A stretch of 64,000 nucleotides of DNA from Devosia sp. 1566 (lineage in GTDB: Bacteria; Pseudomonadota; Alphaproteobacteria; Rhizobiales; Devosiaceae). The notes beneath the pieces are model-generated. The model did not search any database, was not told the DNA's origin, and saw only the letters and a program-made list of their open reading frames with translations. The DNA is taken from assembly GCF_004005995.1 (NCBI RefSeq), contig NZ_CP034767.1, positions 372,001-436,000 on the forward strand. Direction: 5' to 3'. Every line of letters begins with the position of its first letter. The stretch's first letter is position 1. Of the stretch, positions 1 through 9,692 are shown in pieces. A program made the translations under genes and the position numbers.

Positions 1-1127
1 CCGAGCCGATCACGCCCGACCGCGTGGTTACGGCCGATATCCGCGAATCCAATCCCTTTGCCTTGATCATGGGTGCCATGGATACGCTGTTTGCCGGCCC
101 GGGACGGACCCTGCGTATTGTGGGGGAGGGGGATGTCGACGAAAGCCTGCTTGAAGTGCTGATGCCCGAGCGCCCATTGCGGCAGGACCTGCTGGAATAT
201 TCCCGCGATATTGTGCTGGTGTCCTTCATCATCGCCGCGCTGACTGCCGTGGCTCTTTACCTGATGGTCAGCCGGCTGTTCATCTATCCGGTGCGCCGGC
301 TCACCGCCAATATGCTGGCCTTCCGGCAGGCGCCGGAAAATGCAAGCCTGATCCTGGCCCCGTCCGGCCGGCGCGACGAGATCGGCATTGCCGAGCGGGA
401 ACTGGCCGCCATGGAGGCCGATCTGTTCTCGATGCTGCGTCAGCGCCAGCATCTGGCCGATCTCGGGCTCGCCGTCGCCAAGATCAATCATGATTTGCGC
501 AACACCCTGACCTCGGCCCAATTGCTGTCCGACCAGGTGGCCACCCTCGACGATCCCAAGGTGCAGCGCCTCGCGCCCCGTCTCGTGACCACCCTCGACA
601 AGGCAATCGGCTTTGCCCAATCGGTGCTGGATTACGGCCGTGAAAGCGCTGCGCTACCGGTACTGGCGCCGGTGGCGTTGCGTGCCCTGGTGGAGGACGC
701 CGCCTTTGATGCCCGCCTTGTGGGGCACCCAACGATCAGCTTCCACAATGAAACGCCCCAGGAGCTGCGCCTCAATGTCGACCAAACCCAGCTCGGCCGA
801 TTGCTGGTGAATCTGCTGAAGAATGCCCGTGAAGCGCTCGAGGCTGCTGGCGCCAAGGTGGAGTCGCCTCAGGTCAGCGTATCCGCCGGGGAGCGGGACG
901 ATGGCCTTGTTATTGCGGTGAGCGATAATGGGCCAGGGCTCCCCCCGCGCGCCCGCGACAATTTATTCGTCGCCTTTGAAGGCTCCGCCCGCGCGGGCGG
1001 GACCGGACTTGGTCTGGCAATCGCGCGCGAAATCGCCGAGGCCCATGGCGGGCGGCTGGTGCTGGCCGAACAGGACCAGGGAACCCGCTTCGAGCTGATC
1101 TTGCCCTTATCGCTGCGCTTGTCGTGA
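1..1127 (+). CDS. Sensor histidine kinase, 5' end outside window
   Basis: Membrane-bound sensor kinase. The reading frame is open from the first bases, so the true start and much of the sensor region lie upstream; a GTG at 24 is only the first in-window start codon. Visible parts, counted from that GTG: one transmembrane segment at about residues 64-85, a HAMP-like linker, a dimerisation/phosphoacceptor helix with the H-box NHDLRNTLT at about 154-162, and a C-terminal HATPase domain with N-box (NLLKNAREAL), DNGPGLP and GTGLGLAIA boxes. The cognate response regulator is not visible and may be upstream. The gene ends 122 bp before tRNA-Arg and appears to be chromosomal backbone next to the integration site. 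The kinase call is firm; the signal sensed is unknown. Confidence 0.9.
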   Translation, partial: EPITPDRVVTADIRESNPFALIMGAMDTLFAGPGRTLRIVGEGDVDESLLEVLMPERPLRQDLLEYSRDIVLVSFIIAALTAVALYLMVSRLFIYPVRRLTANMLAFRQAPENASLILAPSGRRDEIGIAERELAAMEADLFSMLRQRQHLADLGLAVAKINHDLRNTLTSAQLLSDQVATLDDPKVQRLAPRLVTTLDKAIGFAQSVLDYGRESAALPVLAPVALRALVEDAAFDARLVGHPTISFHNETPQELRLNVDQTQLGRLLVNLLKNAREALEAAGAKVESPQVSVSAGERDDGLVIAVSDNGPGLPPRARDNLFVAFEGSARAGGTGLGLAIAREIAEAHGGRLVLAEQDQGTRFELILPLSLRLS

Positions 1128-1249
1128 GGCCCTGTGGATTTTCCCCGCACGGCCTTGCCAACCCCGGATCACCCATGTATGGGTTGCCGCGCTTGCTGCA
1201 GAGAGCGGTTCCGACCGCCTCCCACACCAAGCGGCCAGACATGGCCTGC

Positions 1250-1326
1250 GCGCCCTTAGCTCAGCTGGATAGAGCACCAGACTACGAATCTGGGGGTCAG
1301 GAGTTCGAATCTCTTAGGGCGCGCCA
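1250..1326 (+). tRNA. tRNA-Arg (anticodon ACG)
   Basis: A full cloverleaf can be drawn. The acceptor stem GCGCCCT pairs with AGGGCGC and is followed by discriminator G and an encoded CCA. The D arm contains AGCTCAGCTGGATAGAGC, the anticodon stem is CCAGA/TCTGG around loop CTACGAA (anticodon ACG), and the T arm contains GGTTCGAATC-like sequence in the form GAGTTCGAATCTC. Its 3' half also encodes, on the other strand, the last codons of a serine recombinase remnant, which marks it as the attachment site of an integrated element. Confidence 0.97.
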
Positions 1327-1598
1327 TTCTCGTGCAAAAGTGGGCACTATTGCTCGCGCGGGATTCTCATCCTCGGACACGGCTTTCAAGAGCTGGTCCT
1401 TCGGTCCGCAGATGCGGACACGATCCTTGCCGACGGTGACCTTGCTGACGAACATGTGCAGCCAGGTGCGGCGGAAGGCCGGGTCGGCATCGCGAAGCTG
1501 GCGGCGGATCCCAGAGGAAAAGCGTTGCACCATGTCCGGTGACAGTTCTGTCCGGGCCATGCTGCGCTGGCGCAGGGCATCGAGCGTAGATGTGCCCT
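1297..1598 (-). pseudogene. Serine site-specific recombinase, C-terminal remnant
   Basis: About 100 codons corresponding to the extreme C-terminus of a large serine recombinase/integrase. They run through segments resembling RFSSGIRRQLRDADPAFRR, FVSKVTVG and RIRICGPK and finish with VPTFAREWRALRDSNS. The last ten codons and the stop are read from the complement of the tRNA-Arg 3' half, a layout typical of integrases that use the tRNA 3' end as attachment site. The resolvase catalytic domain and most of the recombinase domain are missing. Upstream of the first residue here the same frame continues without a break into an IS110-family transposase, so the open frame 2070-1297 (257 codons) is a chimera. 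It is unlikely to be functional. It suggests an integrated element once occupied this tRNA. Confidence 0.75.
1299..1326. other. Probable attachment site (att) in tRNA-Arg 3' half
   Basis: The recombinase remnant terminates inside the tRNA T arm and acceptor stem, so the crossover identity block most likely lies within these bases. I did not find a second copy of the tRNA 3' end elsewhere in the window, so the other junction is either outside it or lost. The exact limits are inferred. Confidence 0.5.
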
Positions 1599-2116
1599 CC
1601 AGGAGGCCGCGGATCATGTTCACCAGTTGTGTACGCTGCTTGACCAGAAGGTCGCGTACCCGATGCAACGACAGTGCTGCCTGCTGATCGGTCGACTTCA
1701 TCGCCACAAAACGCATGGTGGGGCGGGTCACGGCTTCGCAAATCGCTTCGGCGTCCACCGCATCGTTCTTGCTGCGCTTCACATAGGGCTTCACGTAGGC
1801 CGGCGGCATTATGCGCACTTCATGGCCCAGCTTTGTCAACTCGCGAGCCCAATGGTGGGATGTGCCGCACGCCTCAATGCCGATCAGACAGGGCGGCAAC
1901 TTGGTGAAGAACGGCAGCACCTGCGATCGCCGCAGTGTTTTGCGGACAACAACGTCTCCGGATACGTCGACGGCATGAACTTGAATGGCCAGATCAAGGC
2001 CCACGGTGGTAATCTGCATGGCGGATGGCTCCTTTGCTCGGGTTGCCTGATAGCAAACCCACTTTGGCACTCAGATGCCGGGAGCGGGAGCCATCCACCT
2101 CATCTGGAATGGGGCG
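1599..2116 (-). mobile_element. Truncated IS110/IS1111-type element (copy 1)
   Basis: These 518 bases match 26156-26673 of the complete copy with a single difference that I could see (GTA for GTG near 1632). The piece carries one end of the element, including the subterminal inverted repeat GCGGGAGCCATCCAC at 2084-2098, and the N-terminal half of the transposase. That half begins at MQITTVGLDLA (ATG at 2019) and has the first catalytic Asp, the IEACG Glu and the NDAVDAEA block. It is cut at 1599 inside the CCAGGAGG shared with the flank and continues in frame into serine recombinase sequence. The other end and the Ser-containing C-terminal domain are absent, so it cannot transpose alone. The near identity to copy 2 implies recent spread. 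Confidence 0.88.
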
Positions 2117-2148
2117 CTTCGCCGAAGAACCGGTCCCGACCCCATTCC
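2106..2148. repeat. Stem-loop beside IS110 copy 1
   Basis: The inverted arms GGAATGGGG (2106-2114) and CCCCATTCC (2140-2148) enclose a second small hairpin, CTTCG/CGAAG (2117-2127). The same GGAATGGGGCG borders the complete IS copy at 26663-26673. It is either the tip of the element or part of a palindromic target. Confidence 0.5.
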
Positions 2149-2379
2149 GGACGGTTGAAGGTATCGAGCTTACTCCTGAAAGCAGCCTAGCCGATTGCAT
2201 CGGCCACCCATTGGAACCTCAGCGGCCGCTTGAGATAGGTGAGATGCGCATTGTGAGCATCGAAGTTCAAAGCACATAGGTGGACATCAGCACCGTCCGC
2301 ACACATCATCTGGGTACCGTGGATCCTGCCGAGACCAGATCCGGCGAGAAGTATGTGCGGACAGGAGCTACCCTACGCT

Positions 2380-2700
2380 ATGACGGAGCATTTGATTGCG
2401 GAAACTTACATCGGGATTTCGGTCGGCGTGGTAGCTTACTGCGTGCTTCTTTGGTCATTTTTTCGTCGTGCAGAAAGATCGGATAGGCGTCGCATTGTGC
2501 TGGGTATCGTCGCCAGTTTTCTGCCGTTTCTGCCAATGGTTACGGCCTTTCTACTACCTGCTGTACTGGGCAGGAGTGCAGATGGTCCGAGCAATATCGC
2601 GTCTTACATCAACGCCTTCTACTTCTGGGTGGCGATTTTTCCGTCAGCCTACGTGATAGAGAAGACGAAATTCTGGAAGGCCTGGCGCCGCAAGGCATGA
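2380..2700 (+). CDS. Small membrane protein of unknown function
   Basis: I do not recognise the family. The 106-residue product from ATG 2380 has three hydrophobic stretches, at about residues 7-25, 36-58 and 71-91, with basic residues between and after them (FFRRAERSDRRR and KAWRRKA), so it is probably an inner-membrane protein with three helices. The ATG at 2353 is an alternative start. 2380 is preferred because an AGGAG lies 12 bases upstream and the region between the two ATGs is not hydrophobic. The gene stands alone in scarred DNA between the IS110 fragment and the glycerol operon and is probably accessory. Confidence 0.55.
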   Translation: MTEHLIAETYIGISVGVVAYCVLLWSFFRRAERSDRRRIVLGIVASFLPFLPMVTAFLLPAVLGRSADGPSNIASYINAFYFWVAIFPSAYVIEKTKFWKAWRRKA

Positions 2701-3138
2701 CACTCGGGTTGTCACCGTCCTAGGTTCCGGAGCAGCATTCCCACTTCCGGTACGAATGCCATCACAACCGAAACCTGCCAGTCTGCATCCCACCCCAAAA
2801 ACGGCAGCGGGCCGCGGCATGAATGGCAGCTAACGGGAAACCGAAAGCACGGCCGGAATGACCGTTGTGGGGCGCCTTGCCGCTCGGCAGCTGACGACCC
2901 CATGTCTGTCGTTCAGTCGAACTCGCAAGTTTGCCAAAGCCGCCATTCACCAGGAAGGCGCTGCTATGTATTCCTTGCCTGTGACCCTAATGATTGAGTT
3001 GATGTACTGCTTAGCAAGAACAGGAGGTGTGCGGGGGCGTGATGTCATTGTGCACCGTTCGGGCCCGGCTGTTCAGCGGTTCAGCGGGCCCTTCACCAGT
3101 GATGAAGAGACGGCATCTTGAGATCCCGCCTCTTCTAT
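2701..3138. other. Intergenic stretch without a supported gene
   Basis: I see no coding region with a recognisable product; short open frames here have no convincing start or family. The right end holds a hairpin downstream of glpV. Confidence 0.5.
3104..3135 (-). terminator. Possible hairpin terminator after glpV
   Basis: On the minus strand GAAGAGGCGG and CCGTCTCTTC form an imperfect stem within 40 bp after the glpV stop. There is no run of T, so it may only protect the 3' end of the transcript. Confidence 0.35.
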
Positions 3139-4884
3139 CTAATTAGATGCGGCGCTAGCGTCGGCCCAGCTCTTGACCAGCTCGTCGTAATTGACGGTGA
3201 TCGGCTCTTCCTTTTCGTTTTCGATCGCCAGCTGCGGGGCGAGATTGCCCTTCTGGACGGCATCGGCGTTCCAATAGGCCAGGTCATGCTCCTGGGCCAG
3301 TGCGGGTCCGATATCGGCCTGCACGCCCGCACGCTCCAGGCGCTCCATCACGCGTTCCTGTTCGGCGCAAAGGCTGTCCATGGCTTCCTGGGGTGACTTG
3401 GCCCCCGAGGACGCATCTCCGATCGCCTGCCACCACAGCTGTGCGAGCTTAGGATAGTCAGGCACGTTGGTGCCCGTGGGCGACCACTGCACGCGCGCCG
3501 GCGAGCGGTAAAACTCCACGAGGCCCCCTAGTTTAGGTGCGCGTTCGGTGAAGCTTTCGTGCCGGATGGTGGATTCACGCACAAAGGTCAGACCGACATG
3601 CGATTTCTTGACGTCCACGGTTTGCGACGACACGAACTGCGCATAAAGCCAAGCCGCCTGGGCGCGATCCATCGGAGTTGACTCTAGGATGGTCCATGAG
3701 CCCACGTCCTGGTAGCCCAGCTTCATGCCGTCCTTCCAGTAAACGCCATGCGGGGAGGGGGCAAAGCGCCATTTCGGTGTCCCATCCTCGTTCATCACCG
3801 GCAGGCCGTCTTTGACCAGGTCAGCGGTGAACGTGGTGTACATGAACATCTGCTGGGCGATTTTGCCCTGGCTCGGCACCGGTCCGGACTCCGAGAAGGT
3901 CATGCCCTGTGCTTCAGGGGGCGCATAGGCCTTGAGCCATTCCAGATATTTGGTGATGGCATAAACCGAGGCCGGTCCGTTGGTGTCGCCACCGCGCGCC
4001 ACGCAGGAGCCGACTGGGCGCGAGTTCTCGTCGACCTTGATGCCCCATTCATCGACCGGCAGTCCGTTGGGAATGCCCTTGTCGCCGTTGCCGGCCATGG
4101 ACAGCCAGGCGTCGGTGAAGCGCCAGCCCAGCGAAGGGTCCTTCTTGCCGTAGTCCATGTGGCCGAAGATCGGGCCTTCGCCCATGTCACGGCCGGTGAA
4201 GAACTCGGCGATGTCTTCATAGGCGCTCCAATTGACCGGCACGCCTAGATCGTAGCCATATTTCTCCTTGAACTCGGCCTGGATGGCCGGATCGTTGAAC
4301 CAGTCGTAGCGGAACCAGTAAAGATTGGCGAACTGCTGGTCCGGCAGTTGGTAGAGCTCGCCATCCGGGGCGGTCGTGAAGTCGATCCCGATGAAATCGT
4401 CCAGATGCAGGTTTGGATTGGTGACGGACGCGCCATCTCCTGCCATCCAGTCGGTCAGGCTGCGTGCCTGCTTGTAGCGCCAGTGTGTGCCGATCAGGTC
4501 GGAATCGTTGACATAGGCGTCGTAGATGTTCTCGCCCGACTGCATCTGCGTTTGCAGCTTTTCGACGACGTCGCCCTCGCCGATAAGGTCATGCGTCACC
4601 CGGATACCGGTGAGCGCGGTGAAGGCTGGCGCCAAGACCTTGGATTCATATTCATGGGTCGTGATGGTTTCGGACACCACCTTGATGTCCATGCCCGCAA
4701 ACGGCGCCGCCGCATCCATGAACCATTTGAGCTCCGCTTCCTGCTCCTCCCGGCTCAGCGTGGACATGTCGGCAATTTCGGCATCGAGGAACTTGATCCC
4801 TTCGTCCATGCTTTGCGCCCAGGCGGGGCTGGCCACGATCAGCGCCATCACCGCCACAGTTGATTTCAGTAGATGCCTACGCAT
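3139..4884 (-). CDS. glpV: Glycerol ABC transporter substrate-binding protein GlpV
   Basis: Periplasmic solute-binding protein of 581 residues. It has a clear signal peptide, MRRHLLKSTVAVMALIVASPAWA, processed after AWA in front of QSMDEG. The long N-terminal extension of charged residues before the family 1 binding fold, the TITTHEYESKVLAPAF segment and the ~580 length match GlpV of the rhizobial glycerol importer rather than shorter sugar-binding proteins. It is the last gene of a six-gene minus-strand operon in the order S-T-P-Q-U-V, which matches the order known from Rhizobium leguminosarum. A GGGAGG ribosome site precedes the ATG. The substrate glycerol is inferred from family and gene order. 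The partner permease gene glpP is frameshifted, so transport may be lost even though this gene is intact. Confidence 0.88.
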   Translation of the reverse strand: MRRHLLKSTVAVMALIVASPAWAQSMDEGIKFLDAEIADMSTLSREEQEAELKWFMDAAAPFAGMDIKVVSETITTHEYESKVLAPAFTALTGIRVTHDLIGEGDVVEKLQTQMQSGENIYDAYVNDSDLIGTHWRYKQARSLTDWMAGDGASVTNPNLHLDDFIGIDFTTAPDGELYQLPDQQFANLYWFRYDWFNDPAIQAEFKEKYGYDLGVPVNWSAYEDIAEFFTGRDMGEGPIFGHMDYGKKDPSLGWRFTDAWLSMAGNGDKGIPNGLPVDEWGIKVDENSRPVGSCVARGGDTNGPASVYAITKYLEWLKAYAPPEAQGMTFSESGPVPSQGKIAQQMFMYTTFTADLVKDGLPVMNEDGTPKWRFAPSPHGVYWKDGMKLGYQDVGSWTILESTPMDRAQAAWLYAQFVSSQTVDVKKSHVGLTFVRESTIRHESFTERAPKLGGLVEFYRSPARVQWSPTGTNVPDYPKLAQLWWQAIGDASSGAKSPQEAMDSLCAEQERVMERLERAGVQADIGPALAQEHDLAYWNADAVQKGNLAPQLAIENEKEEPITVNYDELVKSWADASAASN

Positions 4885-4962
4885 TCGTTCATCCTCCCTT
4901 GGATTGCTATGCGGCGCCGCAGACCAGCATCTTTTGGCTGTTATCTCCGGCCGGAACTCTCC

Positions 4963-5244
4963 CTAGACAAAGCGGAATACGCACACTGCGTAGGCCACCG
5001 ATAGGGCGAGACTCCACCACAGCTCGGGCCCGAGCAGCCCCAGCCATGCAAGATTGATAAAGGCGCTGCCGAGCAGCGATATGAACAGGCGATCGCCACG
5101 CGTCGTTTCAAAGCGCAGGAGGCCGACCCTCGGACTGCCGCCCGGAACACGCCACTCCCAGATCCCCGTGCCGATCAGCAGCATCGCGATCATCCCGAAG
5201 AAGGCGGCTGTCGGCCAGGTCCACGCCATCCAGGAAAAGTCCAT
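4963..5244 (-). CDS. glpU: DUF2160 small membrane protein GlpU
   Basis: A 93-residue membrane protein with three hydrophobic segments (at about 9-29, 52-72 and 74-91) of the DUF2160 type found between glpQ and glpV in rhizobial glycerol operons. Its biochemical role is not established. I place the start at the ATG at 5244 (MDFSWMAW), ten bases after the glpQ stop, because GAGGAG lies immediately upstream. An in-frame ATG at 5274 lies inside glpQ and is less likely. Confidence 0.85.
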   Translation of the reverse strand: MDFSWMAWTWPTAAFFGMIAMLLIGTGIWEWRVPGGSPRVGLLRFETTRGDRLFISLLGSAFINLAWLGLLGPELWWSLALSVAYAVCVFRFV

Positions 5245-5254
5245 CGCACTCTCC

Positions 5255-6138
5255 TCAAACCCGGCCCAAGGCAAAGCCCTTGGCGATGTAGTTGCGAACG
5301 AAATAGATGACGAGCGCGCCCGGAATGATTGTCAGCACCCCGGCGGCCGCCAGCACGCCCCAGTCGAGCCCCGAGGCAGATACCGTGCGGGTCATGATGG
5401 CCGAAATCGGCTTGGCATCCGTTGTCGTCAGCGTGCGCGCCAGCAGCAGTTCGACCCAGGAGAACATGAAGCAGAAAAACGCAGCCACCCCGATCCCCGA
5501 AGCGATGAGCGGCATGAAGATGCGCACAAAGAACCGCGGAAATGAGTGGCCATCGATATAGGCCGTTTCATCGATCTCCTTGGGCACCCCGCTCATGAAG
5601 CCTTCCAGGATCCACACCGCGAGGGGCACGTTGAACAGGCAATGGGCCAGCGCCACGGCGATATGGGTGTCGATCAGCCCGAATGCCGAATAAAGCTGGA
5701 AAAACGGCAGGGCGAACACCGCTGGTGGAGCCATGCGATTGGTGAGGAGCCAGAAGAACAGGTGCTTGTCGCCCAGGAACCGATAGCGCGAAAAGGCATA
5801 GGCGGCCGGCAACGCCACCGCGAGCGAGATGATGGTGTTAAGCACCACATAGATGATCGAGTTGATGTAGCCCGAGTACCAGCTGGGGTCCGTGAAGATG
5901 ACGCTGTAATTGCGCAGGGTGAAGTTGCGCGGCCAGAGGGTAAAGGCGCCGGTGATCTCCTGGTTGGTCTTGAAGCTCATGTTCAGGAGCCAATAGATCG
6001 GCAGCAAGAGGAAGATGATATAAAACGTGGGCACGAGCCAGCCGAGCCGCAGCGGTCGCCGCAGCCGGTTGACCGCGGCACTTGGGGCGGTAGAGCGCGC
6101 CTGGACCGTCATGGATTCCGCTGTGATCGGGCGGTCCG

Positions 6139-6142
<4 letters not shown>
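5255..6142 (-). CDS. glpQ: Glycerol ABC transporter permease GlpQ
   Basis: Inner-membrane permease of the binding-protein-dependent (MalG-like) class, 295 residues. After a ~30-residue cytoplasmic leader comes a first transmembrane helix (FYIIFLLLPIYWLLNMSF), then the core with five further helices. The EAA loop that docks on the ATPases is visible in EIDETAYIDGHSFPRFFVRIFMPL at about residues 186-209. The ATG overlaps the glpP stop as ATGA, which indicates translational coupling. With GlpP it would form the pore; see the glpP entry for the broken partner. Confidence 0.88.
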
Positions 6143-6956
<814 letters not shown>

Positions 6957-8027
6957 TTACCCCTCCAGCGCCTGGCGCCAGGAATCGGCATAGATGTTTA
7001 TCCCCTTGGGATCGAACATGACGCGCGGCTCGGCCGGGATCTCGTCATGTTCCGGCACGATCGCCGCTATGTCGCTCCCTTCCACCACGCCGCGCACGAT
7101 CCGGTGCCGCCCAATGTCTTCCACCGTTCGCACCTGGATCGGAATGCCCTGATCCCCCACGCGCACATATTCGGGCCGGATCCCAAGCTCCATGCGTGCG
7201 CCACCCTGCGGGTGTGCTGATCGGGGCAGGCTGATCTGCTGCGAACCCAGATGCGCTGTCTGCCCCTCGAGCTTGATGGGCAGGACATTCATTCCCGGCG
7301 ACCCGATGAAATAGCCGACGAAAGTATGGCTGGGCCGCTCGAACAATTCCGCCGGCGTTCCGATCTGCACGATCTGGCCCTCGAACATCACCACGACACT
7401 GTCCGCAAAGGTCAGGGCTTCGGTCTGGTCATGGGTGACGTAGACCATAGTGTAGCCAAAGCGCTGGTGCAGTTCCTTGAGCTGGCTGCGCAGCATCCAT
7501 TTCATATGGGGATCGATCACCGTCAACGGCTCGTCGAAGAGGATCGCATTGACGTCCTGGCGCACGAGCCCGCGGCCAAGCGAAATCTTCTGCTTCTGGT
7601 CTGCAGTCAACCTGCGGGCGCGCTTGTGAGCCCGATCCGCCAGCCCGATGATCTCAAGCGTCTCCGACACGCGCCGCTTGATATCGGCCTCATCTACGCC
7701 ACGATTGCGCAGGGGAAAGGCTAGGTTCTCGAACACCGTCATGGTGTCGTAGATCACCGGAAACTGAAACACCTGGGCAATGTTGCGCCGCTCGGTCGGC
7801 AAATCCGTCACGTCCTTGCCGCCAAACAGCACCCGCCCGCGCGAGGGCGCCACCAGGCCCGAGATGATATTGAGAAGGCTTGTCTTGCCACACCCCGATG
7901 GACCCAGCAGGGCATAGGCCCCGCCATCGGCAAAGCCATGGTGCACTTCCTTCAGCGCAAAATCATCATCGGTCTGGGGATCGGGGAGATAGGAATGGCG
8001 GATATGATCGAGATCGATGCGTGCCAT
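6957..8027 (-). CDS. glpT: Glycerol ABC transporter ATPase GlpT
   Basis: ATP-binding subunit, 356 residues: a nucleotide-binding domain followed by a MalK-like TOBE/OB domain from about residue 240. Walker A is GPSGCGKT (42-49), the Q-loop is at VFQFP, Walker B is ILFDEP (162-167) and the H-loop histidine is 199 in VTHDQ. The signature motif is degenerate: LTADQ (140-144) stands where LSGGQ is expected, while the rest of the site is intact. GlpS has the opposite pattern, so the pair would have one competent and one degenerate ATP site. The gene lies 10 bases after glpS and abuts glpP. The assignment rests on family and gene order. Confidence 0.88.
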   Translation of the reverse strand: MARIDLDHIRHSYLPDPQTDDDFALKEVHHGFADGGAYALLGPSGCGKTSLLNIISGLVAPSRGRVLFGGKDVTDLPTERRNIAQVFQFPVIYDTMTVFENLAFPLRNRGVDEADIKRRVSETLEIIGLADRAHKRARRLTADQKQKISLGRGLVRQDVNAILFDEPLTVIDPHMKWMLRSQLKELHQRFGYTMVYVTHDQTEALTFADSVVVMFEGQIVQIGTPAELFERPSHTFVGYFIGSPGMNVLPIKLEGQTAHLGSQQISLPRSAHPQGGARMELGIRPEYVRVGDQGIPIQVRTVEDIGRHRIVRGVVEGSDIAAIVPEHDEIPAEPRVMFDPKGINIYADSWRQALEG

Positions 8028-8037
8028 GTCTCTTCCC

Positions 8038-9117
8038 CTATGCCGCTTCAGCCTGAATATTGCCGGCCCGCCGGCCCTGCTCGTCGAACACCATCAGCAG
8101 GCGCGGATCGAGAAAGGCCTCGATGGGTTGCCCCACGGCAAAGCTCTGCACCCCGGGCGTCAACATGATCCAGCGTGCATCCCCAAAGCGCAGGTGCAAA
8201 AAGCTTTCCGATCCGGTGATCTCGATCGCTGAAACCTCGGCGCGCAACGCCGCAGCGTTCGGGCTGGATTGGCCAAGCGAAAGATGGTGCGGCTGGAACG
8301 CGATGGTGTACTCGCCATCCGCAAGCCCAAGCTCCGCCGGCACAGGCAGGGTTAATTGCTCGCCCAATATGAACTGCCCATCCATCTTGCGCGCGAGGAT
8401 GGAATTGAGCGGTGGATCGGAAAAAGTGCGTGCCGTCACGAGGTCATTGGGGCGCCGGAACACATCGATGGTCCGGCCGAACTGCGTGACCCGGCCTTCC
8501 GAAAGCGTGGCCGTATTGCCCCCCAGCAGCAGGGCCTCGGACGGCTCGGTGGTCGCATAAACAAAAATGGTGCCGCTTTCAGCAAAGATGCGCGGCAACT
8601 CGGCGCGCAATTCCTCACGCAGCTTGTAATCGAGATTGGCCAATGGCTCGTCCAGCAGCACAAGGGCGGCATTCTTGACTATCGCCCGCGCTAGGGCCGT
8701 GCGCTGCTGTTGGCCGCCCGAGAGGTTCAGCGGCATGCGGCTGAGATAAGGCGTAAGCTTCATCAGGCCCGCAGCGCGCTGCACTGCCTCGTCGATAGCT
8801 TTGCGATCGGCGCCTGCCACCCGCATGGGCGAAGCAATGTTCTCGTAAACGGTCATCGTCGGATAGTTGATGAACTGCTGGAACACCATCGCTACATCGC
8901 GCTTCTGCGGCGTCACGCCAGTCACGTCTTGTCCGTCGAAATGAATGGTGCCGCATAATGGCCGGTCAAGACCTGCCATTATGCGCATCAGGCTGGTCTT
9001 GCCCGAAAGGGTGGGACCCAGCAGGACGTTCAGTGTGCCCCGCTCCAGCTTAAGCGAGATGTCGCTCAAATGCTGCTCGGCGCCGGCCAGCTTGCCTATG
9101 TTGCGCAGCTCTAGCAT
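8038..9117 (-). CDS. glpS: Glycerol ABC transporter ATPase GlpS
   Basis: First gene of the glpSTPQUV operon; 359 residues with an N-terminal nucleotide-binding domain and a MalK-like C-terminal regulatory domain. Walker A is GPTLSGKT (34-41), the signature is a canonical LSGGQ (132-136) and Walker B is LVLLDEP (152-158) with the D-loop NLD. The H-loop is altered: ATTEP (188-192) occupies the place of VTHDQ in GlpT, so Thr190 replaces the switch histidine. Paired with GlpT this leaves one complete catalytic site. In many rhizobia glpR and glpD lie next to this operon; here the upstream 570 bp is scrambled DNA, so the native promoter and regulator may be lost. Confidence 0.88.
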   Translation of the reverse strand: MLELRNIGKLAGAEQHLSDISLKLERGTLNVLLGPTLSGKTSLMRIMAGLDRPLCGTIHFDGQDVTGVTPQKRDVAMVFQQFINYPTMTVYENIASPMRVAGADRKAIDEAVQRAAGLMKLTPYLSRMPLNLSGGQQQRTALARAIVKNAALVLLDEPLANLDYKLREELRAELPRIFAESGTIFVYATTEPSEALLLGGNTATLSEGRVTQFGRTIDVFRRPNDLVTARTFSDPPLNSILARKMDGQFILGEQLTLPVPAELGLADGEYTIAFQPHHLSLGQSSPNAAALRAEVSAIEITGSESFLHLRFGDARWIMLTPGVQSFAVGQPIEAFLDPRLLMVFDEQGRRAGNIQAEAA

Positions 9118-9692
9118 GAAGCTTCACCCGGCCTTCATAAGGCAAGTCTGCACAACATCAGCCTCGTTGATGCTGAGTATCTCCACAAACCCCTCCAGTA
9201 CCCTACGCCGGTTTTCCGGTCTTCAGGGACAATCATACCCGAGGCAGAGTCAGTGGCGCTGATCCATTTGATGTACCCGTCCACCTTAACAGCACGGTCA
9301 GCGAAGTACCTGGAGTTTGGGGAAGCGGTAGATCCGAGCTGTCCGTTTTCCGGTGTCGACGATTTAAAACGGACAGACCGCTTGCCACCCCAACTCGGCC
9401 GCAGCGCAAGTCGAGAAACAGGTGGCGGGTTGAATAAACACCATGAAAAGCCGCAAAAGCAGACACTATGTTATGTTACATATGCTGTGCCCAACCCTCT
9501 GCAAAGGTTGTGCCCCATATCAGGCACAATGGTTTGAATGGCTTAGCCACCGTTACGTGGGGACTGCTTAGGCCGCAAGCGACCCCATCATGGCAACTTC
9601 TGGCCTGAGCAGTCGGTCCACTTGGCCGGGATTACCTGCGCAGTGTGATGTGGCGCTGCGATCCCAAGAAAGAAGCGCTCACGCAGCCGCCG
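9118..9692. other. Scrambled upstream region of the glp operon
   Basis: No gene is supported. A dyad GTCCGTTTT/AAAACGGAC is visible at 9342-9350 and 9366-9374. A minus-strand frame near 9165-9300 contains GYIKW and GMIVPED segments faintly like a cold-shock domain, but the match is too short to call. The glp operon promoter should lie in the left part, but I cannot define it. Confidence 0.4.

Noticed and set aside
1124..1687. Open frame running through tRNA-Arg
   Set aside because: Crosses the tRNA gene and matches no family; produced by lack of stops in GC-rich DNA.
2858..3121. 87-codon plus-strand frame before glpV
   Set aside because: No ribosome site at its start and no recognisable domain; it lies in scarred intergenic DNA.
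9165..9300. Possible cold-shock domain remnant on the minus strand (GYIKW, GMIVPED)
   Set aside because: Two short matches only; the RNP motifs and a start are missing.
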